This document shows positions 45,212-54,427 of a stretch of DNA of 64,000 nt, in pieces (position 1 is the stretch's first letter; every line of letters begins with the position of its first letter). A program made the position numbers and the translations under genes. Source of the DNA: JBPRGG01 sp051418075 (GTDB lineage: Bacteria; Bacteroidota; Bacteroidia; Cytophagales; Cyclobacteriaceae); NCBI GenBank assembly GCA_051418075.1, contig JBPRGG010000041.1, positions 62,001 to 126,000 on the forward strand. The letters are read 5' to 3'. The notes beneath the pieces were generated by a model that searched no databases, was not told where the DNA came from, and saw only the letters and a program-made list of their open reading frames with translations.

Positions 45212-46285
45212 ATGGATCCAGTAACATTCTATTATCCTTTTCCAGATGATTTGAAAAATATTGAAAAATTAAATATTAATGAACCTCATCATTGGAGTAC
45301 AAGAATAAACAGTAGCGCAAAAAATTGGATTCTACAAACTTTTTTAAGACTTAAATCAAAAAACTATAATGTCCAAATTTCAGACTCATGGCCCCAGAAT
45401 GGAATCGTTGTGCTTCATTCAGACAAACGAACTTTAAATGCTCTAAATGAAAGTTATGACAAATTCAATAAAGATCTGCTAATAGTTACTGTGCGGGCAG
45501 ATCGATTAGAATGGCGCCCTTTATTGAGTGATGCTGAAATTTTGCAAAATGGCAAATTTATAAATAACAAAGATTCATTTTTTATTCCTTTTTGGCCTCA
45601 AATTGGCATCATACCCAGAAATAAAGAAAGAAATACCAGTATAAAAAATATAGTATTTAAGGGAGGTTATGGAAGTTTAGATGAAAATTTTCATAAAAAA
45701 GATTGGCACACATATTTAAAAGAAAGAAATATAAATTTTATTTTGACCACAGAAAAAGGAAGTGATGGCTATCCAAACTGGTATGATTATTCAGAAGCAG
45801 ATATAGTTTTAGCAGTACGTCCTCAATTTGGAGATAAGGGATTCAGAAGTGATAAACCGGCCTCAAAATTAGTCAATAGCTGGCATGCACAGGTTCCAGC
45901 TATTTTAGGAGCAGAATATGCATTTAGAGAACTTAGAAAATCTGAATTAGATTATTTAGAGGCGAAAAATGTAAATGAAGCTATAGAAGCGGTAGAATTT
46001 CTTCTTAAAAACCCCTCCATATATCAAGATATGATAGAAAACGGAAAAATACGGGCCAAAGAGTTTTCTGCCGATCAAATAGCCGAAATCTGGGCTGACA
46101 CGCTTTTTACCAAAGTACCTAAATTAAGAGAAAATAAATCATTTAGAATCTCCCGGGAGATTAATGCTAAATTACGTAAACCTTACCATCTTCTTACAAA
46201 ACCGCAAAGCCTGCTGGAATACAGAAAATGGATGGGGAGTATTTATCGTAATATTAAAGGCATAGATACCGATAAAGATAAATGA
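45212..46285 (+). CDS. Glycosyltransferase-like protein (GT-B type, unassigned)
   Basis: A 357-residue cytosolic protein that I do not assign to a numbered GT family. The C-terminal half looks like a GT-B donor domain: YSEADIVLAVRPQFGDKGFRSDKPASKLVNSWHAQVPAILGAEYAFRELRKSE (about 185-250) places the usual nucleotide-sugar and Glu region, with a late EAVEFLLKNPSIYQDMIENGK helix. The N-terminal half is poorly conserved. It overlaps the next gene by 4 bp, so it belongs to the operon. Confidence 0.7.
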   Translation: MDPVTFYYPFPDDLKNIEKLNINEPHHWSTRINSSAKNWILQTFLRLKSKNYNVQISDSWPQNGIVVLHSDKRTLNALNESYDKFNKDLLIVTVRADRLEWRPLLSDAEILQNGKFINNKDSFFIPFWPQIGIIPRNKERNTSIKNIVFKGGYGSLDENFHKKDWHTYLKERNINFILTTEKGSDGYPNWYDYSEADIVLAVRPQFGDKGFRSDKPASKLVNSWHAQVPAILGAEYAFRELRKSELDYLEAKNVNEAIEAVEFLLKNPSIYQDMIENGKIRAKEFSADQIAEIWADTLFTKVPKLRENKSFRISREINAKLRKPYHLLTKPQSLLEYRKWMGSIYRNIKGIDTDKDK

Positions 46286-47262
46286 AAATCTATATAATAT
46301 CTGCTTATCCATACGATCCTGAAACTAATTTTGCGGCAAGTTGGCTGAAAGAATCTGCAGCAAATGATCCATTTAAACTGCATACAGTGACTGAATATCC
46401 GGAAGAGGCAGACATCATCCTTTTTACAGAACATCATCCGCAAAGAGACCCTTATTTTTTTAAAGTCCTGAATCATAGTCTTTATAAGAAATATAAAAAA
46501 AAATGTTACCTGTACCATGACAGTGATTATGTGGTACCATTAATTCCCGGAATATATCCCAGTATAGAAGATCAATCACACAATACCTTCTTCACTCAGC
46601 CTGGTCATTATATTGCACGATTGTGTCAAAATGAAGCTATTACCCTGCCGGAAAATCTACAAAAGCGTGAAAACAAATACCTTTTTTCATTTATAGGAGC
46701 TGTGAAAACGCATCATATCAGAAAAGATATTTTAAAATTGCAGGATGAAAGGAGTTTTCTGAAAGATACTTCTGGTTTACACTCATGGCTTCTAGACCCA
46801 TCGGCAAAATTGGAATTTGAAACAGAATATGTTAAGGTAAGTCATGAAAGTAGTTTTGTTCTATGCCCCAGAGGGGTAGGTCCAAACACTTACCGCTTGT
46901 ATGAAACCATGGAGATGAGCATTGCCCCAGTTATTATATCAGATCAATGGGTTCCCACTCCGGGTCCTGACTGGGAAAATTTTTCTATCAGGATCCCTGA
47001 ATCTGAAGTGCATAAAATCTCTGAAATATTGCGTGAAAAGGAAAGTGAAGCTATAGAAATGGGCAAAAAGGCAAGAATAGCATGGGAAAAATGGTTTTCA
47101 AAAGATGTTTCATTTCACCACTTAGCTGAAAGTTGCCACCATTTACATCAACACCGCAATAATATTCCCACTCCTTTGTACTTTAAATATTACAGCCTTT
47201 TCTTAAAACAATTTCATTTTAGAAATCTATTACGCTATTATAAAAAAAAATTTCTAAATTAG
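46282..47262 (+). CDS. Exostosin-like glycosyltransferase (GT47)
   Basis: A 326-residue protein with an exostosin (GT47) domain: YLFSFIGAVKTHHIRKDIL in the middle and FVLCPRGVGPNTYRLYETMEMSIAPVIISDQWVPTPGPDWENFSIRIPE (about 190-240), which matches the EXT signature. Such proteins transfer GlcA/GlcNAc-like or galactose/xylose units in eukaryotes and are sporadic in bacterial surface-polysaccharide loci. There is no signal peptide, so it acts in the cytoplasm. It starts inside the end of the upstream gene (4-bp overlap). A 319-bp gap follows. Confidence 0.85.
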   Translation: MKIYIISAYPYDPETNFAASWLKESAANDPFKLHTVTEYPEEADIILFTEHHPQRDPYFFKVLNHSLYKKYKKKCYLYHDSDYVVPLIPGIYPSIEDQSHNTFFTQPGHYIARLCQNEAITLPENLQKRENKYLFSFIGAVKTHHIRKDILKLQDERSFLKDTSGLHSWLLDPSAKLEFETEYVKVSHESSFVLCPRGVGPNTYRLYETMEMSIAPVIISDQWVPTPGPDWENFSIRIPESEVHKISEILREKESEAIEMGKKARIAWEKWFSKDVSFHHLAESCHHLHQHRNNIPTPLYFKYYSLFLKQFHFRNLLRYYKKKFLN

Positions 47263-47581
47263 ATTGGTATTCAATCTATTACATCAATAAGTATCGCCCC
47301 ATCCAAAATAATTCAAATTTTTATAGGTATATTTATATTTTATACTTAATTTTGATTTTCATTTTAGTCACGCATTCTTGATCATAAATACACTTAAATC
47401 ATTTAGTAATTTATTATAAAAATTGATAATTATTGAAAAATTCATAAACATGCTTATTTTATGAATTTTTAAATATCGATTATTATTTTACATGCTATTA
47501 TGAGCAATTAACTGTGACTGACGTGGCGAAGCTGTAACTTTACAACAAATAATTAAAATAAAACTTTTAAAATCAGAGCTA
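47263..47581. other. Intra-locus AT-rich spacer
   Basis: The 319-bp gap inside the rightward operon is the only large one; elsewhere genes are close or overlap. No ORF or clear terminator found. A separate promoter for the downstream half is possible but not shown. Confidence 0.5.
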
Positions 47582-48712
47582 TTGGAACCCTCATTAACAA
47601 AAGCTATTGACGATAAGATACTGTTCTTAGGATTAGAAGCTTTTGGCGCAACAGGCGGCATCCAAAAGTTTAATCGCGCATTGATAAAGGCATTAAATGA
47701 TAATAGCCTGAACTCTGAAAATATTTTAACATTGATGTTATATGATGCTTATCCAGATGAAAAGTACATCAGCTTTAAAAATTTCAGAGGTTATAAAAAA
47801 CGAAAGTTACCATTCATTTATTCAGTTCTCAGGCAAATCAATAAATACGAATCAATTATCATTGGTCATATAAAGCTTGCTGGTTTTGCACTTTTTCTAA
47901 AAACGATCTTTCCCAATAAAAAGATGTTTCTGATTACCCATGGTATTGAGGTATGGGGTGAAATTACAAAAATGGAAAAAGGCCTGCTGCAAAAAGCTGA
48001 CCATATTTTCAGTGTTAGTGAATTTACTAAATCCAAGCTTGTTAAGCTGCATGGTATCGATCAGGATAAAATACACCTTTTCCAAAATACCCTGGATCCT
48101 TTCTTTAAAGTTCCTGAAGATTTTGCTAAACCGGAATATTTATTGAAAAGATATGGGATTCATAAGAACGATCAGATAGTTTTTAGTTTAGCCAGGCTAT
48201 CCAATACCGAAAAGTTCAAAGGCTATGATCTGGTGATTGAAGCAATTGCAGATTTAAAAAAGGCTTATCCTTCTGTTAAATATATTTTAGCAGGAAAAGC
48301 GGATCAAAAGGAAAAAGAAAGGCTTCAACAACTTATTAAAACAAACCAGTTAGATGACCATGTAATTTTGGCTGGTTTTATAGCTGATCAAGAAATAACT
48401 GATCACTACCTGCTGGCAGATCTTTTTATTTTGCCAAGCAAAAAGGAGGGTTTTGGGATTGTATTTATTGAAGCTTTATCATGTGGCACTCCAGTAATTG
48501 CCGGCAATCAGGATGGAAGTGTGGAAGCACTTAAAAATGGGGAATTAGGGAAATTAGTCGCCCCCGAACTTCCGGCTATTTCTGAAGCTTTAGCTGATGA
48601 ATTGCAAAAGCCGAAAATCAACCCGAATGAATTATCAGCTAAAACTTTGAAGTATTTTGGCTTTGATAAGTTTTGTCATAATCTTGTTCAATTATTGAAT
48701 TCTGTTAAATAG
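47582..48712 (+). CDS. Glycosyltransferase family 4
   Basis: A 376-residue GT-B enzyme. Seen: FLGLEAFGATGGIQKFNRALIKAL (acceptor-side Gly loop), VFSLARLSNTEKFKGYDLVIEAI (about 200-225), and the retaining GT4 EX7E region SKKEGFGIVFIEALSCGTPVIAG (about 282-305). The start is TTG at 47582 because no ATG precedes the first conserved strand. The stop codon abuts the next ATG. Sugar specificity unknown. Confidence 0.9.
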   Translation: MEPSLTKAIDDKILFLGLEAFGATGGIQKFNRALIKALNDNSLNSENILTLMLYDAYPDEKYISFKNFRGYKKRKLPFIYSVLRQINKYESIIIGHIKLAGFALFLKTIFPNKKMFLITHGIEVWGEITKMEKGLLQKADHIFSVSEFTKSKLVKLHGIDQDKIHLFQNTLDPFFKVPEDFAKPEYLLKRYGIHKNDQIVFSLARLSNTEKFKGYDLVIEAIADLKKAYPSVKYILAGKADQKEKERLQQLIKTNQLDDHVILAGFIADQEITDHYLLADLFILPSKKEGFGIVFIEALSCGTPVIAGNQDGSVEALKNGELGKLVAPELPAISEALADELQKPKINPNELSAKTLKYFGFDKFCHNLVQLLNSVK

Positions 48713-50017
48713 ATGGGTACTACCCAAACAGAAAGTATACCGGATAAGATAAAATCCTTTTACAAAAAAGGTAATTGGGCCTATTGGTCGAAGATATTAT
48801 CTAAATTCCTTTCGATTCAGGTTTTAATCAAAGGACTAGGATTTTTAATTACCTTCGGACTCATTCGGCTGCTGACAAAAGAGGAATATGCACTTTTTAC
48901 CATTTCTACATCATTGTTTGCCATTATTCAGGTTTTATCTGATTCAGGTGTAGGGTCTGGCATCTCAATGATAGGTGGAAAGGTTTGGAATGATAAAAAC
49001 AAGCTAGGCCAACTTATAAAGACCGCGATCCATTTGAGGAGGCTAATATTTATACCTTCTGCTATAGTGGTAGGACCTATTGCTTTTGGACTGCTGAGTA
49101 AAAATAATGCATCTTTAACCGAAGGAGTGGTTTTAACACTATTGATTGTCATGATAGCCTCTTTTCAAATAGATATAAATATCAGCAAATCAGTATTAAA
49201 ATTTCATTCTAAATTCGATAGTATTCAGAAGCTGGAGCTTGCTAATACCATATTAAAAATAATTGTATTTGCATCTTTAGGATTTATTTACTTGAATGTA
49301 ACGATTGTGTTAGCCACAGTTGCTTTAGGCTTTCTTCTGGAAAAGCTTTTATCAGAAAAATGGTCCCAAAAGCATATCGAAAAAATAAAAGAGGTCAATA
49401 ATGAATATAAAGGTAAAATTGTAAATATTGTAAAGGATCAATTGCCAAATAGTATTTTCTTTGCCTTAAGGTCCCAATTAGATGTTTTCCTTATCAGTAT
49501 TTTTGGTAATGTAGAAAGTATTGCTGAATTAGGTGCATTGAGCAAAATTAGTATGATTTTCACCATTTTCATGATTACTTTTAATTCGGTGGTGGTTCCC
49601 AATTATGCTAAAACACTTAATAAATCTGAATTGATCAGAAAGATCATAATGATCTCTATCATCTTTTTTTCAGCATGCGCTGCTTTTTTGGCATCTGTAA
49701 TGATTATGCCTGATCTGTTTTTATTTTTACTTGGAGATGGATACCAAAACCTTGAAAGTGAATTAGTTCTTTTGATTGTCCTGATGATTTTAAGACAATA
49801 TACCACAGTATTATTTGCGCTTAATTCTGCAAAAGGGAAAGTGCCTAAATGGTGGTTAAATATTTCCATAAGTGTAGCAAGTGTAGTTTTAGCACTTATT
49901 TTCTTTGATATTTCTACTGTAAAAGGTGTAATACTATTTAATATTTTTTCATTATTACCCACTTTAGGATACTTTGGATATATTAAATTCAATTTATTAA
50001 AAAATTATAGCACATAA
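48713..50017 (+). CDS. wzx: Repeat-unit flippase (Wzx-type)
   Basis: A 434-residue MOP-superfamily membrane protein with about 12 TM helices predicted to flip lipid-linked repeat units across the inner membrane. Seen: LIKGLGFLITFGLIRLLTKEEYALFTI (typical start, about 30-60), internal amphipathic repeats such as QLPNSIFFALRSQLDVFLISIFGN at the second half, and repeated hydrophobic pairs. Length fits Wzx (410-480). The ATG follows the preceding stop directly. Confidence 0.88.
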   Translation: MGTTQTESIPDKIKSFYKKGNWAYWSKILSKFLSIQVLIKGLGFLITFGLIRLLTKEEYALFTISTSLFAIIQVLSDSGVGSGISMIGGKVWNDKNKLGQLIKTAIHLRRLIFIPSAIVVGPIAFGLLSKNNASLTEGVVLTLLIVMIASFQIDINISKSVLKFHSKFDSIQKLELANTILKIIVFASLGFIYLNVTIVLATVALGFLLEKLLSEKWSQKHIEKIKEVNNEYKGKIVNIVKDQLPNSIFFALRSQLDVFLISIFGNVESIAELGALSKISMIFTIFMITFNSVVVPNYAKTLNKSELIRKIIMISIIFFSACAAFLASVMIMPDLFLFLLGDGYQNLESELVLLIVLMILRQYTTVLFALNSAKGKVPKWWLNISISVASVVLALIFFDISTVKGVILFNIFSLLPTLGYFGYIKFNLLKNYST

Positions 50018-50048
50018 GTGTTATTATACACTTTGATAAAATAGTTAT

Positions 50049-50993
50049 ATGAATTCAACAGTTTGTACATTATTTGAAGGAAGTTATCATTTTGGGGTTG
50101 CTGCATTGACCAACTCCTTATACAAAAATGGGTATAGGGGCATTATTTGGGCTGGCTACAAAGGAGAGTTGCCACCCTGGGCAAGCCCATTGAAAACTTA
50201 TGAAAACTACCAAGAGTTGGAAGTGACTCCGGATCTGATAATCCGCTTCATCAAACTCGAAAGTAAAATACACCTTTCCAATTACAAGCCCTATTTTATG
50301 CTTGATCTTTGGGATAAAAAATTCACTGCTGACGAATTGCTGTTTTATTTTGACCCTGATATAGTGGTTAACAGACACTGGAAATATTTCGAAAAATGGG
50401 TCAAATACGGTGTGGCATTGTGTGAGGATGTGAATTCGCCCATGTACAATAGTCATCCTCTACGGATGGACTGGAAAGATTTCTTCAGCCAACACCAGGT
50501 AAAACTGAATTCGTCGTTAAACATTTATTTAAATGCCGGCTACATCGGACTTTCTCAGCAAAACAGGAAGTTTTTAGAAGATTGGAAAAAAACGATGGAT
50601 TTGATTGCCATAGAAATGGGGGGGCTGGGCTATACTAAAGTAAATATTAATAAGGATAAACATGAAAGCCAAAAGTCTGATATATTCCCTAATACTGACC
50701 AGGATGCCTTAAATGTCACCTGCATGCAGAATGATTCAACCATCAGCATTTGTGGCAAAGAGGGTATGGGATTTTCTCCAGGACTGGCCTACATGTTTCA
50801 TGGAGTAGGGCCAAGCAAACCCTGGCATTTAAATTTTATGCACAAATTATTCAAGAGTAAATTGCGTAACCCTGTGGAAATAAATTATTGGAAGTATGTT
50901 TCTCATCCTATAAAAATATATCCGAAACGGCAGGTCCAAAAGGCAAAAATGTATTTCAAAGCCTCCCGGGTTATCAACAGAATCATAAAATAG
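50049..50993 (+). CDS. GT8-like glycosyltransferase
   Basis: A 314-residue GT-A-type protein. N-terminal CTLFEGSYHFGVAALTNSLYKNGYRGIIWAG resembles GT8/LPS galactosyltransferase starts, and FYFDPDIVVNRHW (about residue 97-109) contains the DxD metal motif. SSLNIYLNAGYIGLSQQNRKFLEDW matches the acceptor-side N-A-G block. A C-terminal basic tail may bind membrane. Family assignment is by motif only; substrate unknown. Confidence 0.78.
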   Translation: MNSTVCTLFEGSYHFGVAALTNSLYKNGYRGIIWAGYKGELPPWASPLKTYENYQELEVTPDLIIRFIKLESKIHLSNYKPYFMLDLWDKKFTADELLFYFDPDIVVNRHWKYFEKWVKYGVALCEDVNSPMYNSHPLRMDWKDFFSQHQVKLNSSLNIYLNAGYIGLSQQNRKFLEDWKKTMDLIAIEMGGLGYTKVNINKDKHESQKSDIFPNTDQDALNVTCMQNDSTISICGKEGMGFSPGLAYMFHGVGPSKPWHLNFMHKLFKSKLRNPVEINYWKYVSHPIKIYPKRQVQKAKMYFKASRVINRIIK

Positions 50994-51000
50994 TTATAGT

Positions 51001-52116
51001 TTGAAAATTCTATTTATCTGCGGATCTCTGGAACCAGGTTGTGACGGTGTAGGTGATTATACAACCAGGCTAGCCCAGTCATTAATTGAAGACGATCATC
51101 AAGTAGCTATCCTGGCACTTTATGATAAATTCATTAAAGAATTCTCTATATCATCAATTGATAACAAACAAAAATCAATTTCGGTCTGTAGAATACCTTA
51201 TGAGACAGATCATCAAAAAAGGACAAACTCAGCCCATTCCTGGATTTCTGAAATCAACCCTGAAGTGATCAGTTTACAATATGTGCCTTATTCATTCCAT
51301 TCAAAAGGATTACCGTTTAAATTAGTTCCGCTATTAAATAACATATCCGGAAGCTCAAAATGGCAAATCATGTTTCATGAGTTATGGCTGGGAATAAATA
51401 AAGGTTCGACTGTTAAAGAAAACATAATTGGTAAAATTCAGAAAAGAATAGTAATAAGCCTTATTAAAAAGCTCAAGCCAGTCGCCATTCATACTCAGTC
51501 TCAAATATATTTTAATCAGTTATATCAACTTAGAGCCAATCCTCAAATGTTGCCATTGTTTGGAAATATTGAATATATTCCCTTGGAGCATGATAGTAAA
51601 AAGACCAATGTGATATCATTTGCCATTTTCGGTAAAATTCGATCAGGAAGTCCAATTGAATCATTTGCCAAAGAATTAGCTGATTATGCCAAAGTCAACA
51701 AGAAGAACATGGTTATTAATATCATAGGAAGAGCCGGCAATTATAAATACACCTGGATTAAGATTTGCCAATCATATGGATTGGAAGTGGAAGATTTAGG
51801 TGAGCAGCCACCCGATTTGATTTCAAAAGTATTACAACATACGACTTATGGAATTTCAACTACACCATTACCTTTAGTAGAAAAAAGTGGAGCTGTAGCA
51901 GCCATGAGGGAACATGGCTTGCCAGTGATTACAGTAGCTCATCAATGGATAGCCAAAGAGAAAATAAATTTCACAATGCCTGAAGGAGTTTTCAATTATG
52001 AAAAAGGTAATCTGGCCGGTATACTTTCATCTCCTATAGGTTCTGATCCTCTGGTAGATCTGTCTGACATCAAGCGTCAATTTATGGATTGTGTTTTCAC
52101 CCCAAATAAACATTAA
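51001..52116 (+). CDS. Glycosyltransferase family 4-like protein
   Basis: A 371-residue GT-B-type protein starting at a TTG, after which MKILFICGSLEPGCDGVGDYTTRLA matches the usual GT4 N-terminal loop. The C-terminal half is atypical: TTYGISTTPLPLVEKSGAVAAMREHGLPVIT (about 284-315) stands where the EX7E motif usually is, with only one clear acidic residue. It could be a diverged or non-catalytic GT-B protein. Seven bases separate it from the previous gene. Confidence 0.8.
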   Translation: MKILFICGSLEPGCDGVGDYTTRLAQSLIEDDHQVAILALYDKFIKEFSISSIDNKQKSISVCRIPYETDHQKRTNSAHSWISEINPEVISLQYVPYSFHSKGLPFKLVPLLNNISGSSKWQIMFHELWLGINKGSTVKENIIGKIQKRIVISLIKKLKPVAIHTQSQIYFNQLYQLRANPQMLPLFGNIEYIPLEHDSKKTNVISFAIFGKIRSGSPIESFAKELADYAKVNKKNMVINIIGRAGNYKYTWIKICQSYGLEVEDLGEQPPDLISKVLQHTTYGISTTPLPLVEKSGAVAAMREHGLPVITVAHQWIAKEKINFTMPEGVFNYEKGNLAGILSSPIGSDPLVDLSDIKRQFMDCVFTPNKH

Positions 52117-52122
52117 TCTTTC

Positions 52123-53142
52123 ATGAAAATACTATTTTTGACACATAAATTCTATCCTGATATCGGCGGAATCGAAATAAATTCTGAAATTCTGGCTTCT
52201 GAATTCCAAAAAGAAGGCCACGAAGTTCAGTTGATAACCTGGACCAAAGATACCGGAGATAAAACCTTCAGTTTTACTGTAATCAGAGACCCCAAAGTTC
52301 TTGAATTGGTCAAAGCACACCAATGGGCAGATGTGATATTTGAGAATAATATTTGTCTGAGGCTAGCCTGGCCAGCTTCAATTTTACAAAAACCTAAAGT
52401 AATCGCCTTAAGAACATGGATTGCCAGATCAGACGGTTCAGTATCTAAAATTGATCAAATAAAGCTTCATTATCTCAAATTTGCCAGGCAAGTGATCGCT
52501 GTCAGTGATAAAGTGAGACAAAAAAGCTGGACCAAAGCCCATGTGATAGGAAATCCATACAGGATAAATCTTTTTAACAGGAAAACAAGCATCAAAAAAG
52601 ATCGCGATTTCGTTTTCATGGGACGGTTAGTTTCGGATAAAGGAGCTGACATGGCAATTAAAGCAATATTTGAATTGATCAAGTCTGATTATCGTGACAT
52701 AACTTTGACATTAGTTGGAAATGGACCGGAGATGGAAAATCTTCAAGCATTGGCCAAAGACTTGAATATCAAAAAAAATATTCAATTTACAGGTGCCTTA
52801 AAAGGTGAAAATTTAGTAAATTGTTTGAATGAACATAAATATATTTTAGTACCTTCAGTATGGGAAGAGCCGTTTGGCAATGTAGTATTGGAAGGAATGG
52901 CATGTGGATGTCTGCCAATTGTGTCTAATGGTGGGGGGTTACCCGATGCTGTAGGTCAGGCAGGCATAATTTTCGAAAGAGGTAATTTAAAAGATATGGT
53001 TACTGTAATTTTAAACTTGCTGAGTTCTAAAGAAATTGAAGATAAAATAAGAAAAAAAATGCCTGAGCACCTAAAAGAACATCATCCTGCCAAAGTGGCA
53101 AAAAAATATTTAGATATTATTCAATCAGCAGTAAATAATTGA
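52123..53142 (+). CDS. Glycosyltransferase family 4
   Basis: A 339-residue GT-B enzyme. Seen: FLTHKFYPDIGGIEINSEILASEF at the start, FVFMGRLVSDKGADMAIKAI (about 165-185), and the retaining motif SVWEEPFGNVVLEGMACGCLPIVSNGGG (about 246-273) with EX7E geometry. It belongs to the tight run of genes 51001-54398 with gaps below 10 bp. Sugar specificity unknown. Confidence 0.92.
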   Translation: MKILFLTHKFYPDIGGIEINSEILASEFQKEGHEVQLITWTKDTGDKTFSFTVIRDPKVLELVKAHQWADVIFENNICLRLAWPASILQKPKVIALRTWIARSDGSVSKIDQIKLHYLKFARQVIAVSDKVRQKSWTKAHVIGNPYRINLFNRKTSIKKDRDFVFMGRLVSDKGADMAIKAIFELIKSDYRDITLTLVGNGPEMENLQALAKDLNIKKNIQFTGALKGENLVNCLNEHKYILVPSVWEEPFGNVVLEGMACGCLPIVSNGGGLPDAVGQAGIIFERGNLKDMVTVILNLLSSKEIEDKIRKKMPEHLKEHHPAKVAKKYLDIIQSAVNN

Positions 53143-53147
53143 ATTAG

Positions 53148-54398
53148 ATGAGCATTGCAGTACATCATCCTACCGGGAATAAAAATGTAAGGGCAGTAAT
53201 AAGTGCATTAAGAAGTGAGGGATTACTGGCCAAATATTTAACAACCATAGCTGTTCAACCTCAGGCCCCCTGGCTTGAATTACTCCCTAAATCACTGAAA
53301 AATGAATTAAAAAGGAGATCTTATGATCTGACAGCAGATAAAATGTCTACCTCTCCGTATTTGGAAATGGTGAGGCTTGCCATGAATAAAATAGGCACCA
53401 AATCTTTGATTGCTGAAGAAAACAGTTATGCCAGTGTGGATGCCGTATATCGCGCTTTTGACCAATCCAATGCCAAGAAATTATCCAAACTGAAAAAGTT
53501 TCATCAACTTAAAGCTGTGTATGCCTATGAAGACGGAGCGTATCATTTATTTCAAAAAGCAAAGGAGATTGACCTGAAATGCATCTATGATTTGCCCATT
53601 GCATATTGGGAAACCGGACGAAGGTTGTTAATGGAGGAGGCGGAACGTAAACCAGCCTGGGCCGATACCTTAGGAGGAGGTATCAAAAACTCCCAGGCAA
53701 AATTAGCACGTAAAACAGAGGAAATGGAGTTGGCCGACATGATTGTATGCCCTTCTGAATTTGTTAAAAAATCTATTCCCAACTCAAGCCAAAACAAACC
53801 GATAGTATTAGCTCCTTTTGGCACCCCATCATTTAAAGAAGACCATAATAATCATACCACTCCTGGCACTAATCATAAGCCTTTAAGGGTTTTATTTGTA
53901 GGTTCAATGACCCAAAGAAAAGGTTTAGGTGATCTGTTTGACGCTTTTAAATTATTAAAAAGTACTGCCGTTGAATTAGTAATTATGGGTTCTTTACAAG
54001 CTCCTATGGAGTTTTACAGAAAAGAATATGATGGATTTACTTATGAGCCGGGCCGGCCACATCATGAAGTTTTGGAATTGATGAGTTCCTGTGATGTGTT
54101 TTGCCTGCCTTCAATAGTTGAAGGCAGGGCCCTGGTGATGCAGGAAGCGATGAGTCGAAGATTACCGGTCATAATTACACCTAATACTGGTGGTGAAGAC
54201 CTGGTAATTCCAGGAGAAACGGGTTTTTTGGTTCCGATCAGATCCCCTGAAGCAATTGTGGAAAAAATAAATTGGTTCCTTGAAAACCGCACAAAAATAT
54301 CTGAGATGGGAAGAAATGCTCAAAAACATGCAGCTAATTACACTTGGGAAAGGTATGGAAAACAAGTAGTACAGTCAATTCAAAACTTATTGTCTTAA
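53148..54398 (+). CDS. Glycosyltransferase family 4
   Basis: A 416-residue GT-B enzyme, larger N-terminal domain than its neighbours. Seen: KPLRVLFVGSMTQRKGLGDLFDAF (about 245-270) and the donor/EX7E region SIVEGRALVMQEAMSRRLPVIITPNTGGEDLV (about 322-352). N-terminal AVHHPTGNKNVRAVISALRSEGLLAKYLTT lacks the usual Gly-Gly loop. Last gene before the Wzy-like polymerase. Confidence 0.9.
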   Translation: MSIAVHHPTGNKNVRAVISALRSEGLLAKYLTTIAVQPQAPWLELLPKSLKNELKRRSYDLTADKMSTSPYLEMVRLAMNKIGTKSLIAEENSYASVDAVYRAFDQSNAKKLSKLKKFHQLKAVYAYEDGAYHLFQKAKEIDLKCIYDLPIAYWETGRRLLMEEAERKPAWADTLGGGIKNSQAKLARKTEEMELADMIVCPSEFVKKSIPNSSQNKPIVLAPFGTPSFKEDHNNHTTPGTNHKPLRVLFVGSMTQRKGLGDLFDAFKLLKSTAVELVIMGSLQAPMEFYRKEYDGFTYEPGRPHHEVLELMSSCDVFCLPSIVEGRALVMQEAMSRRLPVIITPNTGGEDLVIPGETGFLVPIRSPEAIVEKINWFLENRTKISEMGRNAQKHAANYTWERYGKQVVQSIQNLLS

Positions 54399-54427
54399 CT
54401 TAGATTACTGGTTTTAAAATAAAGAAT

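Noticed and set aside
49603..49992. 129-codon minus-strand frame opposite wzx
   Set aside because: Mirror of hydrophobic codons in the flippase; no domain and no start context.
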